The notes: generated from the letters alone by a model not told the origin. Counted from the first letter of the stretch, positions 37,441-46,875 are shown. The stretch is DNA of 57,171 nucleotides from Bacteroidota bacterium (GCA_030550395.1 JAUQPL010000013.1:1-57171); one strand, 5' to 3'. Numbers and translations are program-made.

Positions 37441-39129
37441 ATGGAGCTCCCCGTGTTGTACAACCTGCTTTTCCTCCTAGGATTAGCGTTCGTGCTGACG
37501 GCTCTTTCCGATCAACTCGGTATACCCCACACTCTCACCCTTGCTGTCGGTGGATTAATCGTTGGACCAGCAGGGATAGGGCTTGTATCCTCTTCCGACA
37601 GTGTAAAACTACTGGCAGACATCGGTCTTATCCTCTTGTTGTTTACCGTTGGCTTAGAATTCTCTTTCCGCCGTCTTTTTTATCTCCGCTGGATCGCTCT
37701 CTGGGGCGGTTCCCTCCAGATGGGACTTTCAACACTGATAGGTTGTGCCATATGGTTTCTGTGGAAGCAAAGCTCATTTATTGAGGCTCTCGCTATAGGA
37801 CTCCTATGCTCTATGAGCAGCACTGCTATAGGACTTGGTCTTCTGGTCAAAGGGGGTGAAATAGAAGCTCCCCACGGACGGCTTGCCTTTAGCATTCTGC
37901 TGGCACAGGATATAGCTCTTCCCCTGGTTTTAGTTCTCATCCGTCTTCTTGGTTTTCTCAGCAGCCAAAAGTCTCCTTCGGTATCATCCCTGCTATTTGA
38001 AGTAGCTCTCATCATCGGCGCGGGGGTTTTACTCTTTCTCTTGCTGCGCCTCCTTATCCACACCCTTGTTCGGCTTCTTCGATTAACAACTTCTCGTGAG
38101 GCGTTTGTTCTCCTAGGGCTGACGGTGGGTATTGGTGCTGCTCTGCTAAGTGACTCCTGGAATCTTTCCCCGGCCTTAGGAGCCTTCCTGGCAGGGATTC
38201 TCTTCTCCGACTTTCAGGAACGATACCGCCTTGCCAGCGTGGTAGAGCCCTTTCGGGATGCCTTCGGAAGTGTATTTTTTTTCTCCGTCGGACTTCTCAT
38301 AGGAACCCTGCCGCCTCTGGGCTGGCTTATCGCTCTTTCGATGGTGCTGTTTGGCGCAAAGCTTATCGCCACCATGCTTCCAGCCCGCCTTCTTGGATAT
38401 GCCCTGCGTCCGGCATTGCTTAGTGCAATCCTCCTTGCTTCCTTAGGGGAATTCACGCTGGTAGGCCTCCATGTTGGGTCAGAACTAGAGCTTTTTAGTT
38501 CAGAAACTCAGGAGCTTCTCCGCGGAGCTTTCATTGGAAGTGTTCTCCTGACAGGATTGCTCTACCAAGGATTCCGGCGGAGGATTCCTCAGAGACCCCC
38601 TTCGGATTCCCCCCTATCAGAAGTCCCCACCGAGCATGTCCTCATTATTGGCTATGGCGTAACCGGTGCCACCGTGCACGCTGTCATAAAGGATGCCTCT
38701 TTTCCCTACGCCATCTTGGAGCTGAATCCCTTCACCGTTACTAGACTCCAGGCTGCTGGCGAACCTGCTTTCCTAGGGGACTGCACGGATGAGAAAAGTC
38801 TCCGCCGCGCCGGCGCCGACCGTGCTCGAGCAATTGTGGTAGCAATCTCCGATACACTCCTGCTCCTCCAAGCCGTAGGACTCCTCCGGAGCTTGAATCC
38901 TACGGCCTTTATCGCTGTCCGAACCCGATACGTTGCCCATGTGGAGCCTCTTTACACCGCCGGTGCTTCTCTTGTCGTTGCGGAAGAGTTGGAGGCATCG
39001 CTGTACCTTCTGAAATCTTTGCTCCGTCATTTAGACATACCCGTGCAAAACATCACCGCCCTCAGCGAACGCTTCCGCGCTCAGCACTACGCTCTCTTCC
39101 GACAGCAACTGGATAAGCTGGAGACATGA
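37441..39129 (+). CDS. CPA2-type monovalent cation:proton antiporter with TrkA-N domain
   Basis: The roughly 562-residue protein has 12 or so membrane helices, including VGGLIVGPAGIGL, LLLFTVGLEFSFRRL, SSTAIGLGLL, DSWNLSPALGAFLAGILFSD and FFFSVGLLIG, the KefB/CPA2 pattern. From about residue 395 a cytoplasmic Rossmann TrkA-N domain follows (HVLIIGYGVTGATV, LGDCTDEKSLRRAGADRARAIVV). It exports K+ or Na+ in exchange for protons and is gated by nucleotide binding. A GTG at 37426, right after the transketolase stop, is an alternative start. It overlaps the CCA-adding enzyme by 4 bases (ATGA). Confidence 0.88.
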   Translation: MELPVLYNLLFLLGLAFVLTALSDQLGIPHTLTLAVGGLIVGPAGIGLVSSSDSVKLLADIGLILLLFTVGLEFSFRRLFYLRWIALWGGSLQMGLSTLIGCAIWFLWKQSSFIEALAIGLLCSMSSTAIGLGLLVKGGEIEAPHGRLAFSILLAQDIALPLVLVLIRLLGFLSSQKSPSVSSLLFEVALIIGAGVLLFLLLRLLIHTLVRLLRLTTSREAFVLLGLTVGIGAALLSDSWNLSPALGAFLAGILFSDFQERYRLASVVEPFRDAFGSVFFFSVGLLIGTLPPLGWLIALSMVLFGAKLIATMLPARLLGYALRPALLSAILLASLGEFTLVGLHVGSELELFSSETQELLRGAFIGSVLLTGLLYQGFRRRIPQRPPSDSPLSEVPTEHVLIIGYGVTGATVHAVIKDASFPYAILELNPFTVTRLQAAGEPAFLGDCTDEKSLRRAGADRARAIVVAISDTLLLLQAVGLLRSLNPTAFIAVRTRYVAHVEPLYTAGASLVVAEELEASLYLLKSLLRHLDIPVQNITALSERFRAQHYALFRQQLDKLET

Positions 39130-40649
39130 CAGCCATGTTACCAGAAGATGTCCGTTCACATTTGGACAATGCACCGAGAATAGAAATTTCCGAGCCTTTC
39201 CTACGTCGCCTTGGCAAGCTTGCCGATCAGCAAGGGGTAGGGCTCTTCGTCGTCGGGGGATTCGTGCGGGACTTTTTTCTGGGCACAACTCGGAAGGACA
39301 TAGACTTCACCGTTGTCGGGGATGCCATAGCCTTTGCCCGATTTCTCGCTCGCCATTTCCGTTCAAAGGCGGTCGTCTACGAACGCTTCCACACAGCCCT
39401 TGTGCCTATTGGTGAGTATCGCTGTGAGTTTGTCGGCACACGACAGGAAACTTACAAACCGGAGTCGCGCAAACCTATCGTTCACGAAGGGAGCCTCTGG
39501 GATGACCTACGGCGTCGCGACTTTACCATCAATGCAATGGCGATTGCACTCAATGAGCCATATTGGGGTGCCTTGATTGACCTCTTCGGCGGTCTGCGGG
39601 ACCTCCATGCACGGCTTATCCGCACTCCACAGGACCCCGCTATTACCTTTGACGAGGACCCACTGCGGATGCTCCGGGCTGCCCGATTCGCCGCCCTATT
39701 GGAGGCAACCTTGGCAGAGGATGCACGGCAAGCAATGGTGCAACGAGCATCGCGCATCCAAATCGTTTCCCAGGAGCGCATCACTGAGGAGCTGCTGAAG
39801 CTGCTCTCCACCCCACGGCCGAGCCGCGGATTCCTCTTGCTGTACGAAACAGGGCTCCTGCAGTATATCCTCCCGGAACTGCACCATCTTGCAGGAGTTG
39901 AACTGCTGCAAGTCGGAAATCAGTCGTACGGACATAAGGATGTTCTCCGCCACACCCTCCAAGTGGTGGACAACATTGCCCAGCATAGCTCCAACGTATG
40001 GCTCCGCCTGGCAGCCCTTCTGCATGACATTGGGAAGCTGAAAACAAAGCGCTTGGTAGAAGGGGTGGGCTGGACATTCCATGGACACGAAGAAGTCGGT
40101 GCCCGCATGGTAGAGCGCATTTTCCGACGCCTCCGGCTCCCGCAACAGCACCTCCCCTATGTCCAAACGCTGGTGCGGCTCCATCAGCGTCCCCAAGCAC
40201 TGGTAGATGAAGGAGTTACCGACTCCGCCATCCGCCGTCTCATCGTCCAAGCAGGGGATGCCCTCGCAGACCTCCTTGCCCTGTGCCGAGCCGATATCAC
40301 CACGCGCAACCCCGTTCTGGCCCGCCGGTACATGAGCAACTACGACGCCTTAGAGCGCCGGATTCAGGAAGTTCAAGAGCGAGACCGCCTTCGGGCTTTC
40401 CAGTCCCCTGTCCGGGGTGAAGAGATCATGGCAATCTGCAACCTACCACCTTCCCCTGCCGTAGGATACATCAAGAAGCAGCTGGAAGAAGCTATCCTAG
40501 ATGGAATCCTACCGAACGAATACGAAGCCGTCAAGGCATACCTTCTTGAAAACCGAGAACGCCTCCTTGCAGAAGCCCTGGCATACCAGGAAGAGCATTT
40601 CCGACGTAAGCGTCCGTCCCAGCCAAATCCGACATCGCCAGCCCAATGA
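39126..40649 (+). CDS. cca: CCA-adding tRNA nucleotidyltransferase with HD domain
   Basis: The 507-residue class II nucleotidyltransferase has VVGGFVRDFFLGTTRKDIDF with the two catalytic aspartates, LRRRDFTINAMAIAL, DPLRMLRAARFAA for template-like base selection, and an HD phosphohydrolase domain (LAALLHDIGKLKT, HGHEEVGARM). It adds or repairs 3'-CCA on tRNAs. Both tRNA genes in this window lack encoded CCA, so the activity is needed. A poly(A) polymerase role is an alternative for this family. It is coupled by ATGA overlaps to the antiporter and to the propeller lipoprotein. Confidence 0.92.
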   Translation: MTAMLPEDVRSHLDNAPRIEISEPFLRRLGKLADQQGVGLFVVGGFVRDFFLGTTRKDIDFTVVGDAIAFARFLARHFRSKAVVYERFHTALVPIGEYRCEFVGTRQETYKPESRKPIVHEGSLWDDLRRRDFTINAMAIALNEPYWGALIDLFGGLRDLHARLIRTPQDPAITFDEDPLRMLRAARFAALLEATLAEDARQAMVQRASRIQIVSQERITEELLKLLSTPRPSRGFLLLYETGLLQYILPELHHLAGVELLQVGNQSYGHKDVLRHTLQVVDNIAQHSSNVWLRLAALLHDIGKLKTKRLVEGVGWTFHGHEEVGARMVERIFRRLRLPQQHLPYVQTLVRLHQRPQALVDEGVTDSAIRRLIVQAGDALADLLALCRADITTRNPVLARRYMSNYDALERRIQEVQERDRLRAFQSPVRGEEIMAICNLPPSPAVGYIKKQLEEAILDGILPNEYEAVKAYLLENRERLLAEALAYQEEHFRRKRPSQPNPTSPAQ

Positions 40650-41869
40650 GTCGCTCCCTGCTTTCCCTATGGCTCGGACTCACCCTCTGGGGTTGCCAAT
40701 CCGAGCGATGGAACCTCCCTACAACGCTTGGAGGAACTCCCTCCCGCACTCACAACTACGCCTCCACGGCGGCGGAACCTCCTCAGCTTCTCTTCCTCCA
40801 GGAGCTCCACCATACCGACACCAGCGGCTGTATTCAACCTCCCCTTCCTCTCTCATCTCGGCTGACGCTTCTGACGACGGCCAATGGTTCTCTCTTGGCA
40901 GTGTCAGCAACGGGAATCCAATGGTCGTTCCGCTTCCCGGACGGTGTCACTGCTGGTGCAGCTCTGGCTGCCGACACAACTTCCGTATACGTCCTCGGTA
41001 CGAACGGGATGCTCTACTCTTTCTCCTTCAGCGGGCAGCTCCGATGGCAGAAGCCAATTCTGGACCCCCTCTTGACCAACGACAGTCCTTATATCCACTT
41101 GCTCCCCTTCACCGACGGAGTGCTGGTCGGAGATGCCTCCGGCCGCCTGCTCCGCCTGTCCTCCAACGCTTCTGTACTCTGGGAGCATCACCGAAGGACC
41201 CAGCTTGACCGATACCCCGTCGCAGATGCCCAAGGCAACATCATCCTCGGGGCAAAAGGGCAGGGAGATTTCGCCGACGACACTATCGTTTTCTTAGAAC
41301 CGAATGGACGTCAACGATGGGCTCGGGCACTGTCCCAAACCCGCCTCAGTTGCCCTATTATCGTTGGCGACCGTCTCATCGTCGCCGCCGGTCTGCGCTT
41401 TTCCCAGCCCCACGAGCCTATTCCGTTTCTCCACGCCCTTTCAGAGACAGGCACCATTCTCTGGTCCCGCACGCTCCCCACCTCTCCCCGATGGCTCTCC
41501 TTGGACGACTCCAATAACGTGTATGTGGTCATCTCTAGCCCCGGCGTGGGAGAGCCCATCAGCGGTATTCTCTGCCATAGTCCCCAAGGCCATCAGCGCT
41601 GGCAGATATACTTGCGGGCTACAGTAGTCTCGCCCTTGCTTCTTTTCCGCACAGCGGGCATTCTCTTTGCTCTTCAAAAGAATGGGGCTCTCGGGGCCTA
41701 TATGCTCTCGCTCCAGGACGGCAGTCTCCGAGGATTCTTTTCCTTGGAGGAAGCTCCCCCCCTTCTTTTCCAGCCTGCCGTGACTCCCGATGGGAGCTTA
41801 CTGCTGGGATGGAGCTCCCGACTTGGTCTACTTCGCTTAGGAGAACATCCCTGGCAATGGCTCTTTTAG
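40646..41869 (+). CDS. PQQ-like beta-propeller lipoprotein
   Basis: The 407-residue protein starts with a lipoprotein signal ending LTLWGCQS. Repeated blades follow, each with a Gly/Ala turn and a Trp-bearing strand (SATGIQWSFRFP, SFSGQLRWQKPI, SNASVLWEHH, NGRQRWARAL, ETGTILWSRTL, QGHQRWQIYL), about seven in all. This is the PQQ-type propeller seen in BamB and related envelope scaffolds. No PQQ-binding residues can be assigned. Its final codons overlap the convergent DJ-1 gene by 4 bases. Confidence 0.8.
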   Translation: MSRSLLSLWLGLTLWGCQSERWNLPTTLGGTPSRTHNYASTAAEPPQLLFLQELHHTDTSGCIQPPLPLSSRLTLLTTANGSLLAVSATGIQWSFRFPDGVTAGAALAADTTSVYVLGTNGMLYSFSFSGQLRWQKPILDPLLTNDSPYIHLLPFTDGVLVGDASGRLLRLSSNASVLWEHHRRTQLDRYPVADAQGNIILGAKGQGDFADDTIVFLEPNGRQRWARALSQTRLSCPIIVGDRLIVAAGLRFSQPHEPIPFLHALSETGTILWSRTLPTSPRWLSLDDSNNVYVVISSPGVGEPISGILCHSPQGHQRWQIYLRATVVSPLLLFRTAGILFALQKNGALGAYMLSLQDGSLRGFFSLEEAPPLLFQPAVTPDGSLLLGWSSRLGLLRLGEHPWQWLF

Positions 41870-42450
41870 CTCAACACAATTTGCCGAGCTACCTCCATTG
41901 CTGCCTCCTCACCCCGCAGGAGACGAACCAGCTCCAGAGCAAATGCTACGGCTGTCCCTGCCCCACGGCTGGTCACAACTCTTCCTGCCACAACCACTGG
42001 CTCCGTGCGATAGAGATAGGCCGAAAGCTGGGATGCTACGCTCGGGTGGCTCGTCAACGGAGTATCGGGATCGACCAGCCGGTGTTGCGCCAAGATGGTT
42101 GGAGCCGCACAGATGGCAGCAATGTAGCCATCCCGTCGTTTCTGCGCCCAGAGCAATCGCCGAAGATGTTCGTTTCGGGAAAGTGCCTCTGTTCCTCGCG
42201 TCCCTCCAGGTAACACAATGGCGGAGAAGGTTTCTTCTTCGGAAATTTCCTCCAGCAGCATATCAGGAACAATGCGGACACCTCGGGAGCATACCACCAT
42301 GGGACTCTCCCCCGCTACGATGACAGAAATCCCAGCTCGCCGGAGCAGGTCAACGACAGTAATAGCTTCCATTTCCTCCGTACCGTTGGCGACAGGGACC
42401 AGTACCGGGGCTTCCATCACCTCCACTTGCGCTTTTATGGGACCATCCAC
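41866..42450 (-). CDS. DJ-1/PfpI-family protein
   Basis: The roughly 194-residue protein has the DJ-1 flavodoxin-like fold: VLVPVANGTEEMEAITVVDLL with the conserved acidic residue, IVLPGGTRGTEAL and the nucleophile elbow AAICAAPTIL with a cysteine at about residue 115. Members act as glyoxalase III/deglycase-type enzymes or redox chaperones, and DJ-1 itself is in the YajL/ThiJ branch. An in-frame ATG at 42417 (EAPVLVPV) starts exactly at the conserved domain and may be the true start. It lies nine bases downstream of pyk, so the two are probably co-transcribed. Confidence 0.9.
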   Translation of the reverse strand: MDGPIKAQVEVMEAPVLVPVANGTEEMEAITVVDLLRRAGISVIVAGESPMVVCSRGVRIVPDMLLEEISEEETFSAIVLPGGTRGTEALSRNEHLRRLLWAQKRRDGYIAAICAAPTILAQHRLVDPDTPLTSHPSVASQLSAYLYRTEPVVVAGRVVTSRGAGTAVAFALELVRLLRGEEAAMEVARQIVLS

Positions 42451-42459
42451 AAGGAGGGC

Positions 42460-43935
42460 TCAAATGACCTCTATGGACAACATATTCGTGCGCGAGCGTG
42501 CTACCAACGGACGCCCAATCGTAATGACAACGCGCTCGCCCGGCAGGAAGTACCTCTTTCGCCGTAGCAGGAGCTTAACTTCCTCAATTGTTTCATCTGT
42601 CGACCCGACCCGTTCCAGCAGTATCCCCATTGTCCCCCATAGAAGACTCACATTTCGGGCAACCATGGGGCTTTGAGTCACGGCCAAGATAGGGGTCGGT
42701 GGCCTCCGCTTGGAAATGAGGCGAACAGTTTCTCCCGAGAGAGTAAGCGAGACAATACCCTGAACTTGACGCTCCGCAGCGATGGCCGCAGCCGCTGCTG
42801 CGATTGCATCCGTCACAATCCGCTCCGGTGTGGCAGCTTCCCCCACCAGCGAACGCACAACCTCCGGGTGCACCGTCAGCGCCTGCTCAGCCTCTTGACA
42901 AATAGAGCGCATGTACATGACCGCCTCCACCGGATACGCACCCACCGATGTCTCCGCACTCAACATGACGACGTCTGTGCCATCCAGAACAGCGTTGGCC
43001 ACGTCGCTGGCTTCCGCTCGCGTGGGCATGGGGTTTTGTACCATACTTTCCAGCATCTGCGTTGCCGTGATGACCAGCTTCGCCTTGCTGTTCGCAAGGT
43101 TGATCAAGCGCTTCTGCACCAATGGAACCTGGACAGCTGGGATTTCCACTCCAAGGTCCCCGCGAGCAATCATAATGCCGTCAGCTACGGCAATGATCTG
43201 CTCAACATTTGCAAGCGCCTCGGGCTTTTCAATCTTGGCGATAACCCAGGCATTGCTCCCCTCTTTCCGTAAGAGCTCTCGCACAGCGATGACGTCTTCA
43301 GCAGAGCGCACGAAGGAGACGGCAACGTAATCGCATCCGTGTTGGGAAGCAAATAGGATTCCGGCTCGGTCCCGCTCTGTCAAGCTTGGAAGTGAAATCC
43401 GAATACCGGGGACGTTGATACCTTTGCGGGATTGAAGCACTCCACCGACAACCACTACCGCCTCAACGGCTGTCCCAACTTTTCCGGTCACTTGAAGCCG
43501 CATCTTACCATCGTCCAGCAGCACAGCATTTCCAGGCCGCAAATCCTGAGCAATGGTCGGATACTCCACCGGGATGATGAGCTGCCTGCCCGGAAGAGCT
43601 TCTTCCACTTTCTGGTGGGCAACGTCTGTGAGGAGGACCCTCTCACCCGCACGCAGTTCAATTGCTCCACCGGGCAGAGAGCCTACGCGCAGCTTTGGAC
43701 CAGGGAGGTCCACAACAATCGGGACGAACCGTCCAACTCGTTGCTCGGCTTCCCGGATCCACTGGACGTAGGCAGCATGGGTCTCCTCAGATCCATGGGA
43801 AAAGTTGATCCGAAAGGCATCCGCTCCAGCTACCAGAAGCTGATAGATTTTGTCCGTCGAGGCAACAGAGGGACCAACCGTGCACAGAATTTTCGTCCGG
43901 TGGTAGCTGACGCGCGCTCTCGCCCGGGTCGCCAT
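42460..43935 (-). CDS. pyk: Pyruvate kinase
   Basis: The 491-residue enzyme converts phosphoenolpyruvate and ADP to pyruvate and ATP. Present are RTKILCTVGPSV, AFRINFSHGS, VDLPGPKLRVG, the B domain, VIAKIEKPEALANV with the catalytic lysine, IMIARGDLGVEIP, the TATQMLESM loop and EASDVANAVLDGTDVVMLSAET. The C-terminal regulatory domain is complete. A TATTTTTG box on its strand at 44142-44135 would give a leader of about 190 bases. Confidence 0.97.
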   Translation of the reverse strand: MATRARARVSYHRTKILCTVGPSVASTDKIYQLLVAGADAFRINFSHGSEETHAAYVQWIREAEQRVGRFVPIVVDLPGPKLRVGSLPGGAIELRAGERVLLTDVAHQKVEEALPGRQLIIPVEYPTIAQDLRPGNAVLLDDGKMRLQVTGKVGTAVEAVVVVGGVLQSRKGINVPGIRISLPSLTERDRAGILFASQHGCDYVAVSFVRSAEDVIAVRELLRKEGSNAWVIAKIEKPEALANVEQIIAVADGIMIARGDLGVEIPAVQVPLVQKRLINLANSKAKLVITATQMLESMVQNPMPTRAEASDVANAVLDGTDVVMLSAETSVGAYPVEAVMYMRSICQEAEQALTVHPEVVRSLVGEAATPERIVTDAIAAAAAAIAAERQVQGIVSLTLSGETVRLISKRRPPTPILAVTQSPMVARNVSLLWGTMGILLERVGSTDETIEEVKLLLRRKRYFLPGERVVITIGRPLVARSRTNMLSIEVI

Positions 43936-44238
43936 CAGAACATGCCGCTTTCAACACCCCACACTACCACAGGTGGAATACCCTACGGCCTGACCTCCAC
44001 CTCTAGACTGCATATCGCCGTAAACCCTCATCGAAACCTCACCCTTCGGCGGCTACCCACTACCTTTTCTCCGTCCCCCATGGGCACTGCCCTCTCAACG
44101 GAGGAGCTCCACTGAAGAACCCTGCAAGCAATGGCAAAAATACGGACTTCCGCCACAGGCACCCGGAAGGGCGCCTTTGTAAACTTTGAGCACTTTTCGG
44201 TATTTTTGAGCCTTCATTGCACAGGCTTCTCCCTCCCC
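43936..44238. promoter_or_regulatory. Divergent promoters for pyk and serS
   Basis: Rightward: TTTG (44176-44179), 21 bases, then TATTTTTG (44201-44208), 30 bases before the serS ATG. Leftward: TATTTTTG on the minus strand at 44142-44135. Both -7 boxes match TAnnTTTG fully. Nothing else is recognisable in the roughly 300 bases, and the serS frame is open upstream of 44239 only by chance. Confidence 0.55.
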
Positions 44239-45504
44239 ATGCTCGACCTTCGGTACATCCGTGAGAATCCTGCCGTTGTAGAGGAACAGTTACGCCGTCG
44301 CGGGAACCATACCTCTCTTGACGAGATCCTGCGCTTAGACGCGCAGCGCCGTCAACTCATCCGCTCTATTGACGCCATCCAACACGAGCGGAAGGCCATC
44401 CAAGCAGAAGTTGCTTCGGCAAAGGAGCGTGGAGATGTCCCGGAGAAAGCTCTCAGCTACCTCCGGACGCTTGCTGACCGACTTCGCTCCCTGGAGGATG
44501 AACTCCGGGAGGTAGAAACTCGGCTACGCCTCCAGCTGCTTTCCCTCCCGAACCTTCCCCATCCTACGGTTCCTGATGGCACTACCGCCGACGAAAACCG
44601 TGAAGTCCGCCGATGGGGAGAGCCTCAGCAAAAGGAGTTTCGCAAAGATCACTTGGAAATTGCAAGGGAGCTACATCTTCTCGACTTCCAGCGGGCAGCG
44701 AAGGTAAGCGGAAGCGGATTTGTCTTCTACACCGGTAAGGGTGCCCAGCTTGAGCGCGCTCTTATCAACTTCATGTTGGACTTCCACGTCCGCCATCACG
44801 GCTATCGCGAGCTCTTCCCTCCCTTCCTCGTGCTCCCATCGGCAATGGAGGGAACTGGACAGCTACCGAAGCTGCGGGATGACATGTACTACGTGGAGCG
44901 TGATGAGCTTTTTCTCATCCCGACGGCCGAAGTCCCGCTGACGAACTACTTTGCAGACGAGATCCTTCCTGCGGAGAGCCTCCCTATAAAGCTCTGTGGG
45001 TACTCTGCCTGCTTCCGCCGGGAAGCCGGCAGTTACGGACGGGAAACACGCGGGCTGGTACGTCTCCATCAGTTCAACAAGGTGGAACTGGTTAAGTTCT
45101 GCCGTCCCGAGGATTCGTACGAAGAGCTGGAAGCGCTCGTTGCAGAAGTTGAAGCAGTGCTCCAGGCCCTGGGAGTCGTCTACCGTGTTGTCCTGCTGTG
45201 CGCTGGCGACATGGGATTTGCCAGTGCAAAAACGTATGACTTGGAAGTCTGGTCGCCCTGCCAGCAGCGGTGGTTGGAAGTCTCCAGTTGCTCTAACTTC
45301 GAGGCGTTCCAAGCTCGGCGGGCTAACATCCGCTATCGTCCTAAGGCTGGAGCAAAACCAGAGTTCATCCATACGCTTAACGGGAGCGGTTTAGCCACCC
45401 CACGGTTGATGGTTGCCCTGCTGGAGCAGTTTCAGACACCGGAGGGAACTGTCGTTGTTCCAGAGGCACTGCGCCCTTACTGTGGCTTTGATATCATTGC
45501 ATGA
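44239..45504 (+). CDS. serS: Seryl-tRNA synthetase
   Basis: The 421-residue class II synthetase starts LDLRYIRENPAVVEEQLRRR. The N-terminal tRNA-binding coiled coil (residues 25-105) follows, then motif 2 (CFRREAGSYGRETRGLVRLH), EVSSCSNFEAFQARR and motif 3 (HTLNGSGLATPRLMVALLE). It charges tRNA-Ser. ATG 44239 was chosen because it starts the family sequence and lies just behind a TTTG/TATTTTTG promoter. It is the last gene before the putative replication origin. Confidence 0.97.
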   Translation: MLDLRYIRENPAVVEEQLRRRGNHTSLDEILRLDAQRRQLIRSIDAIQHERKAIQAEVASAKERGDVPEKALSYLRTLADRLRSLEDELREVETRLRLQLLSLPNLPHPTVPDGTTADENREVRRWGEPQQKEFRKDHLEIARELHLLDFQRAAKVSGSGFVFYTGKGAQLERALINFMLDFHVRHHGYRELFPPFLVLPSAMEGTGQLPKLRDDMYYVERDELFLIPTAEVPLTNYFADEILPAESLPIKLCGYSACFRREAGSYGRETRGLVRLHQFNKVELVKFCRPEDSYEELEALVAEVEAVLQALGVVYRVVLLCAGDMGFASAKTYDLEVWSPCQQRWLEVSSCSNFEAFQARRANIRYRPKAGAKPEFIHTLNGSGLATPRLMVALLEQFQTPEGTVVVPEALRPYCGFDIIA

Positions 45505-45515
45505 AGGCAAAACCC

Positions 45516-45760
45516 TGTGGAAAGCTCTGGGTGGAGATAGTGAGGGGTGTGGAAATGTGGAAAGACCAGTTGCTGCTGGCGCTGTTTTCCTACGGCCATA
45601 CGGTGCTGTGGTGCTGTGGATAACTGGGTGCGGGCTGTGGAAGGCGTGTGGAAAGTTTTCCAAAAGGAGGAGTGCAAGGGGGGGGTGTGTGGAAACCGTG
45701 GGAGATTATCCACAAACGTGTGGAAAAGTGCTGTGCACAGTGTGGAAGTCTGTGGGGATA
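45516..45760. other. oriC: Candidate chromosomal replication origin (DnaA-box cluster)
   Basis: The gene-free gap has two perfect DnaA boxes, TGTGGATAA (45615-45623) and TTATCCACA (45706-45714), in opposite orientation. Near-matches TGTGGAAAx lie at 45516, 45548, 45556, 45647, 45688 and 45719, TGTGGAAGx at 45636 and 45741, TGTGGGGAT at 45751, and the palindrome CTGTGCACAG at 45731-45740. The plus strand changes from C-rich on the left to G-rich on the right of this gap whichever strand is coding, as expected at an origin. No dnaA gene is in the window, and a strongly AT-rich unwinding element is not obvious. Short open frames across the region are not genes. Confidence 0.78.
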
Positions 45761-45810
45761 CCAGCTTGGAACTGGGGGCTGTGCTTCTCCGGGAGTGGTG
45801 GTGCGGTGAG

Positions 45811-46419
45811 ATGATATCTGTCCTTGGGTGCTGGGCGGTGGGGATAGCGTGGGCTGTGATAGTTGTGGGGTGTAGTATCTGGCGTATGCCGGAGTTCAAA
45901 GAACTCACCAAGCAGGGAGGTTCTCCGGTTCCAGAGCTTCAGCTTTCGGTGGAGCCTGTACGTTCGGCTCTGGGAGATGTATTGCTTTTCGTTCCCAAAG
46001 GGTGGTTCTTGCCAGACTTAGGGGATCGGATGCCGGCTGGGATGGTTGCCGTGGCAGTCAATCCGGACTACACCCTTGCTCTGACGCTTACCCTCCTTCG
46101 GAGAGCTTCGCGCGACAGTGCGGGGCGGTACGACCTTTTGGAAGTAACCCGGCAAAGCTTCGAGCGGCATCAGGCTCGCACGGCGGGAGCAGTTCGCTTG
46201 GCGAGCGACTTCACGCTTATGCAGCTGGGAATGAAGACGTTCGGTGTCTACCGATTCGTTCGGGAGCAGCGTCATGTCTGGGTGGCAGTTTTTGTCTCCT
46301 CCATAGGCACGGTATATGAGGTGGCGGTGGTTCCTCTCTCGGTGCGTCCTATTGACCCGCCGCCGGAGGATGAGTGCGAGCGCATATTCAAAGGAGTCCT
46401 TCGGGCAATACAGTTTTGA
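45811..46419 (+). CDS. Putative lipoprotein next to the origin
   Basis: From ATG 45811 the 202-residue product has a hydrophobic signal ending VIVVGCS, a plausible lipobox, then a domain of alternating strands (VLLFVPKGWFLPDLGDRM, VAVAVNPDYTLALTLTLL, FTLMQLGMKTFGVYRFV, VWVAVFVSSIGTVYEVAVVP). I do not recognise the family. The longer frame from 45547 runs through the DnaA-box region and is rejected. It lies six bases ahead of the next gene, which suggests an operon leading into the flagellar genes. Confidence 0.65.
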   Translation: MISVLGCWAVGIAWAVIVVGCSIWRMPEFKELTKQGGSPVPELQLSVEPVRSALGDVLLFVPKGWFLPDLGDRMPAGMVAVAVNPDYTLALTLTLLRRASRDSAGRYDLLEVTRQSFERHQARTAGAVRLASDFTLMQLGMKTFGVYRFVREQRHVWVAVFVSSIGTVYEVAVVPLSVRPIDPPPEDECERIFKGVLRAIQF

Positions 46420-46425
46420 GTAATC

Positions 46426-46875
46426 ATGAGGCTCTCCCCGGATACGGAAGCTGTCGTGGAGTACCTGCAGGTCTACTCAGGCAACACTCTGCGCAAGGCG
46501 AACGATGTCGGTCTCATCTTGGAGGTAGCCGCCCAACGGAATGTTCCCGATCTGGCGAACGACATTATTTTCACCGGAAGCACTCTCTGGCGCGTCTACC
46601 GGCTTTGGAAGCGGCTTTCACCTTCGGCGGAGGGCTATCAGGGGGTTGTGGACACCTTTTCCGAGAGCATTACGACGATGCGGCAGCTGTTGTCCCGGCT
46701 TCTTGAGGAGGCTTCGGAGGAAGTCCAGCAGCGTTTCCAGGAAACATACCTTCGGCTTGCAGAGGGAGCTGTACGCAACTTGGTAGATTTAGCCCATGAC
46801 CTATCGTGGCTGAGGCAGCTCCAGAACGAGATGCGCCGCGGGGGTCGAGGAAGCGCAGGAGAAGAGCAAGGCTAA
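46426..46875 (+). CDS. Conserved-looking helical protein, function unknown
   Basis: The 149-residue product is almost wholly alpha-helical with long amphipathic segments (EAVVEYLQVYSGN, DIIFTGSTLWRVYRLWKRL, SITTMRQLLSRLLEEASEEV) and a Gly/Arg-rich end. There is no signal peptide, membrane helix or recognised motif. It sits between a lipoprotein and the hook genes on the same strand. It could be a small flagellar accessory protein or chaperone, but nothing in the sequence shows this. Confidence 0.55.
   Translation: MRLSPDTEAVVEYLQVYSGNTLRKANDVGLILEVAAQRNVPDLANDIIFTGSTLWRVYRLWKRLSPSAEGYQGVVDTFSESITTMRQLLSRLLEEASEEVQQRFQETYLRLAEGAVRNLVDLAHDLSWLRQLQNEMRRGGRGSAGEEQG

Noticed and set aside
45413-45814. 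Open frame covering the DnaA-box cluster
   Set aside because: Its residues are Trp/Cys/Gly-rich because they read repeated TGTGGAAA units. It overlaps the serS end, and no homology is apparent.
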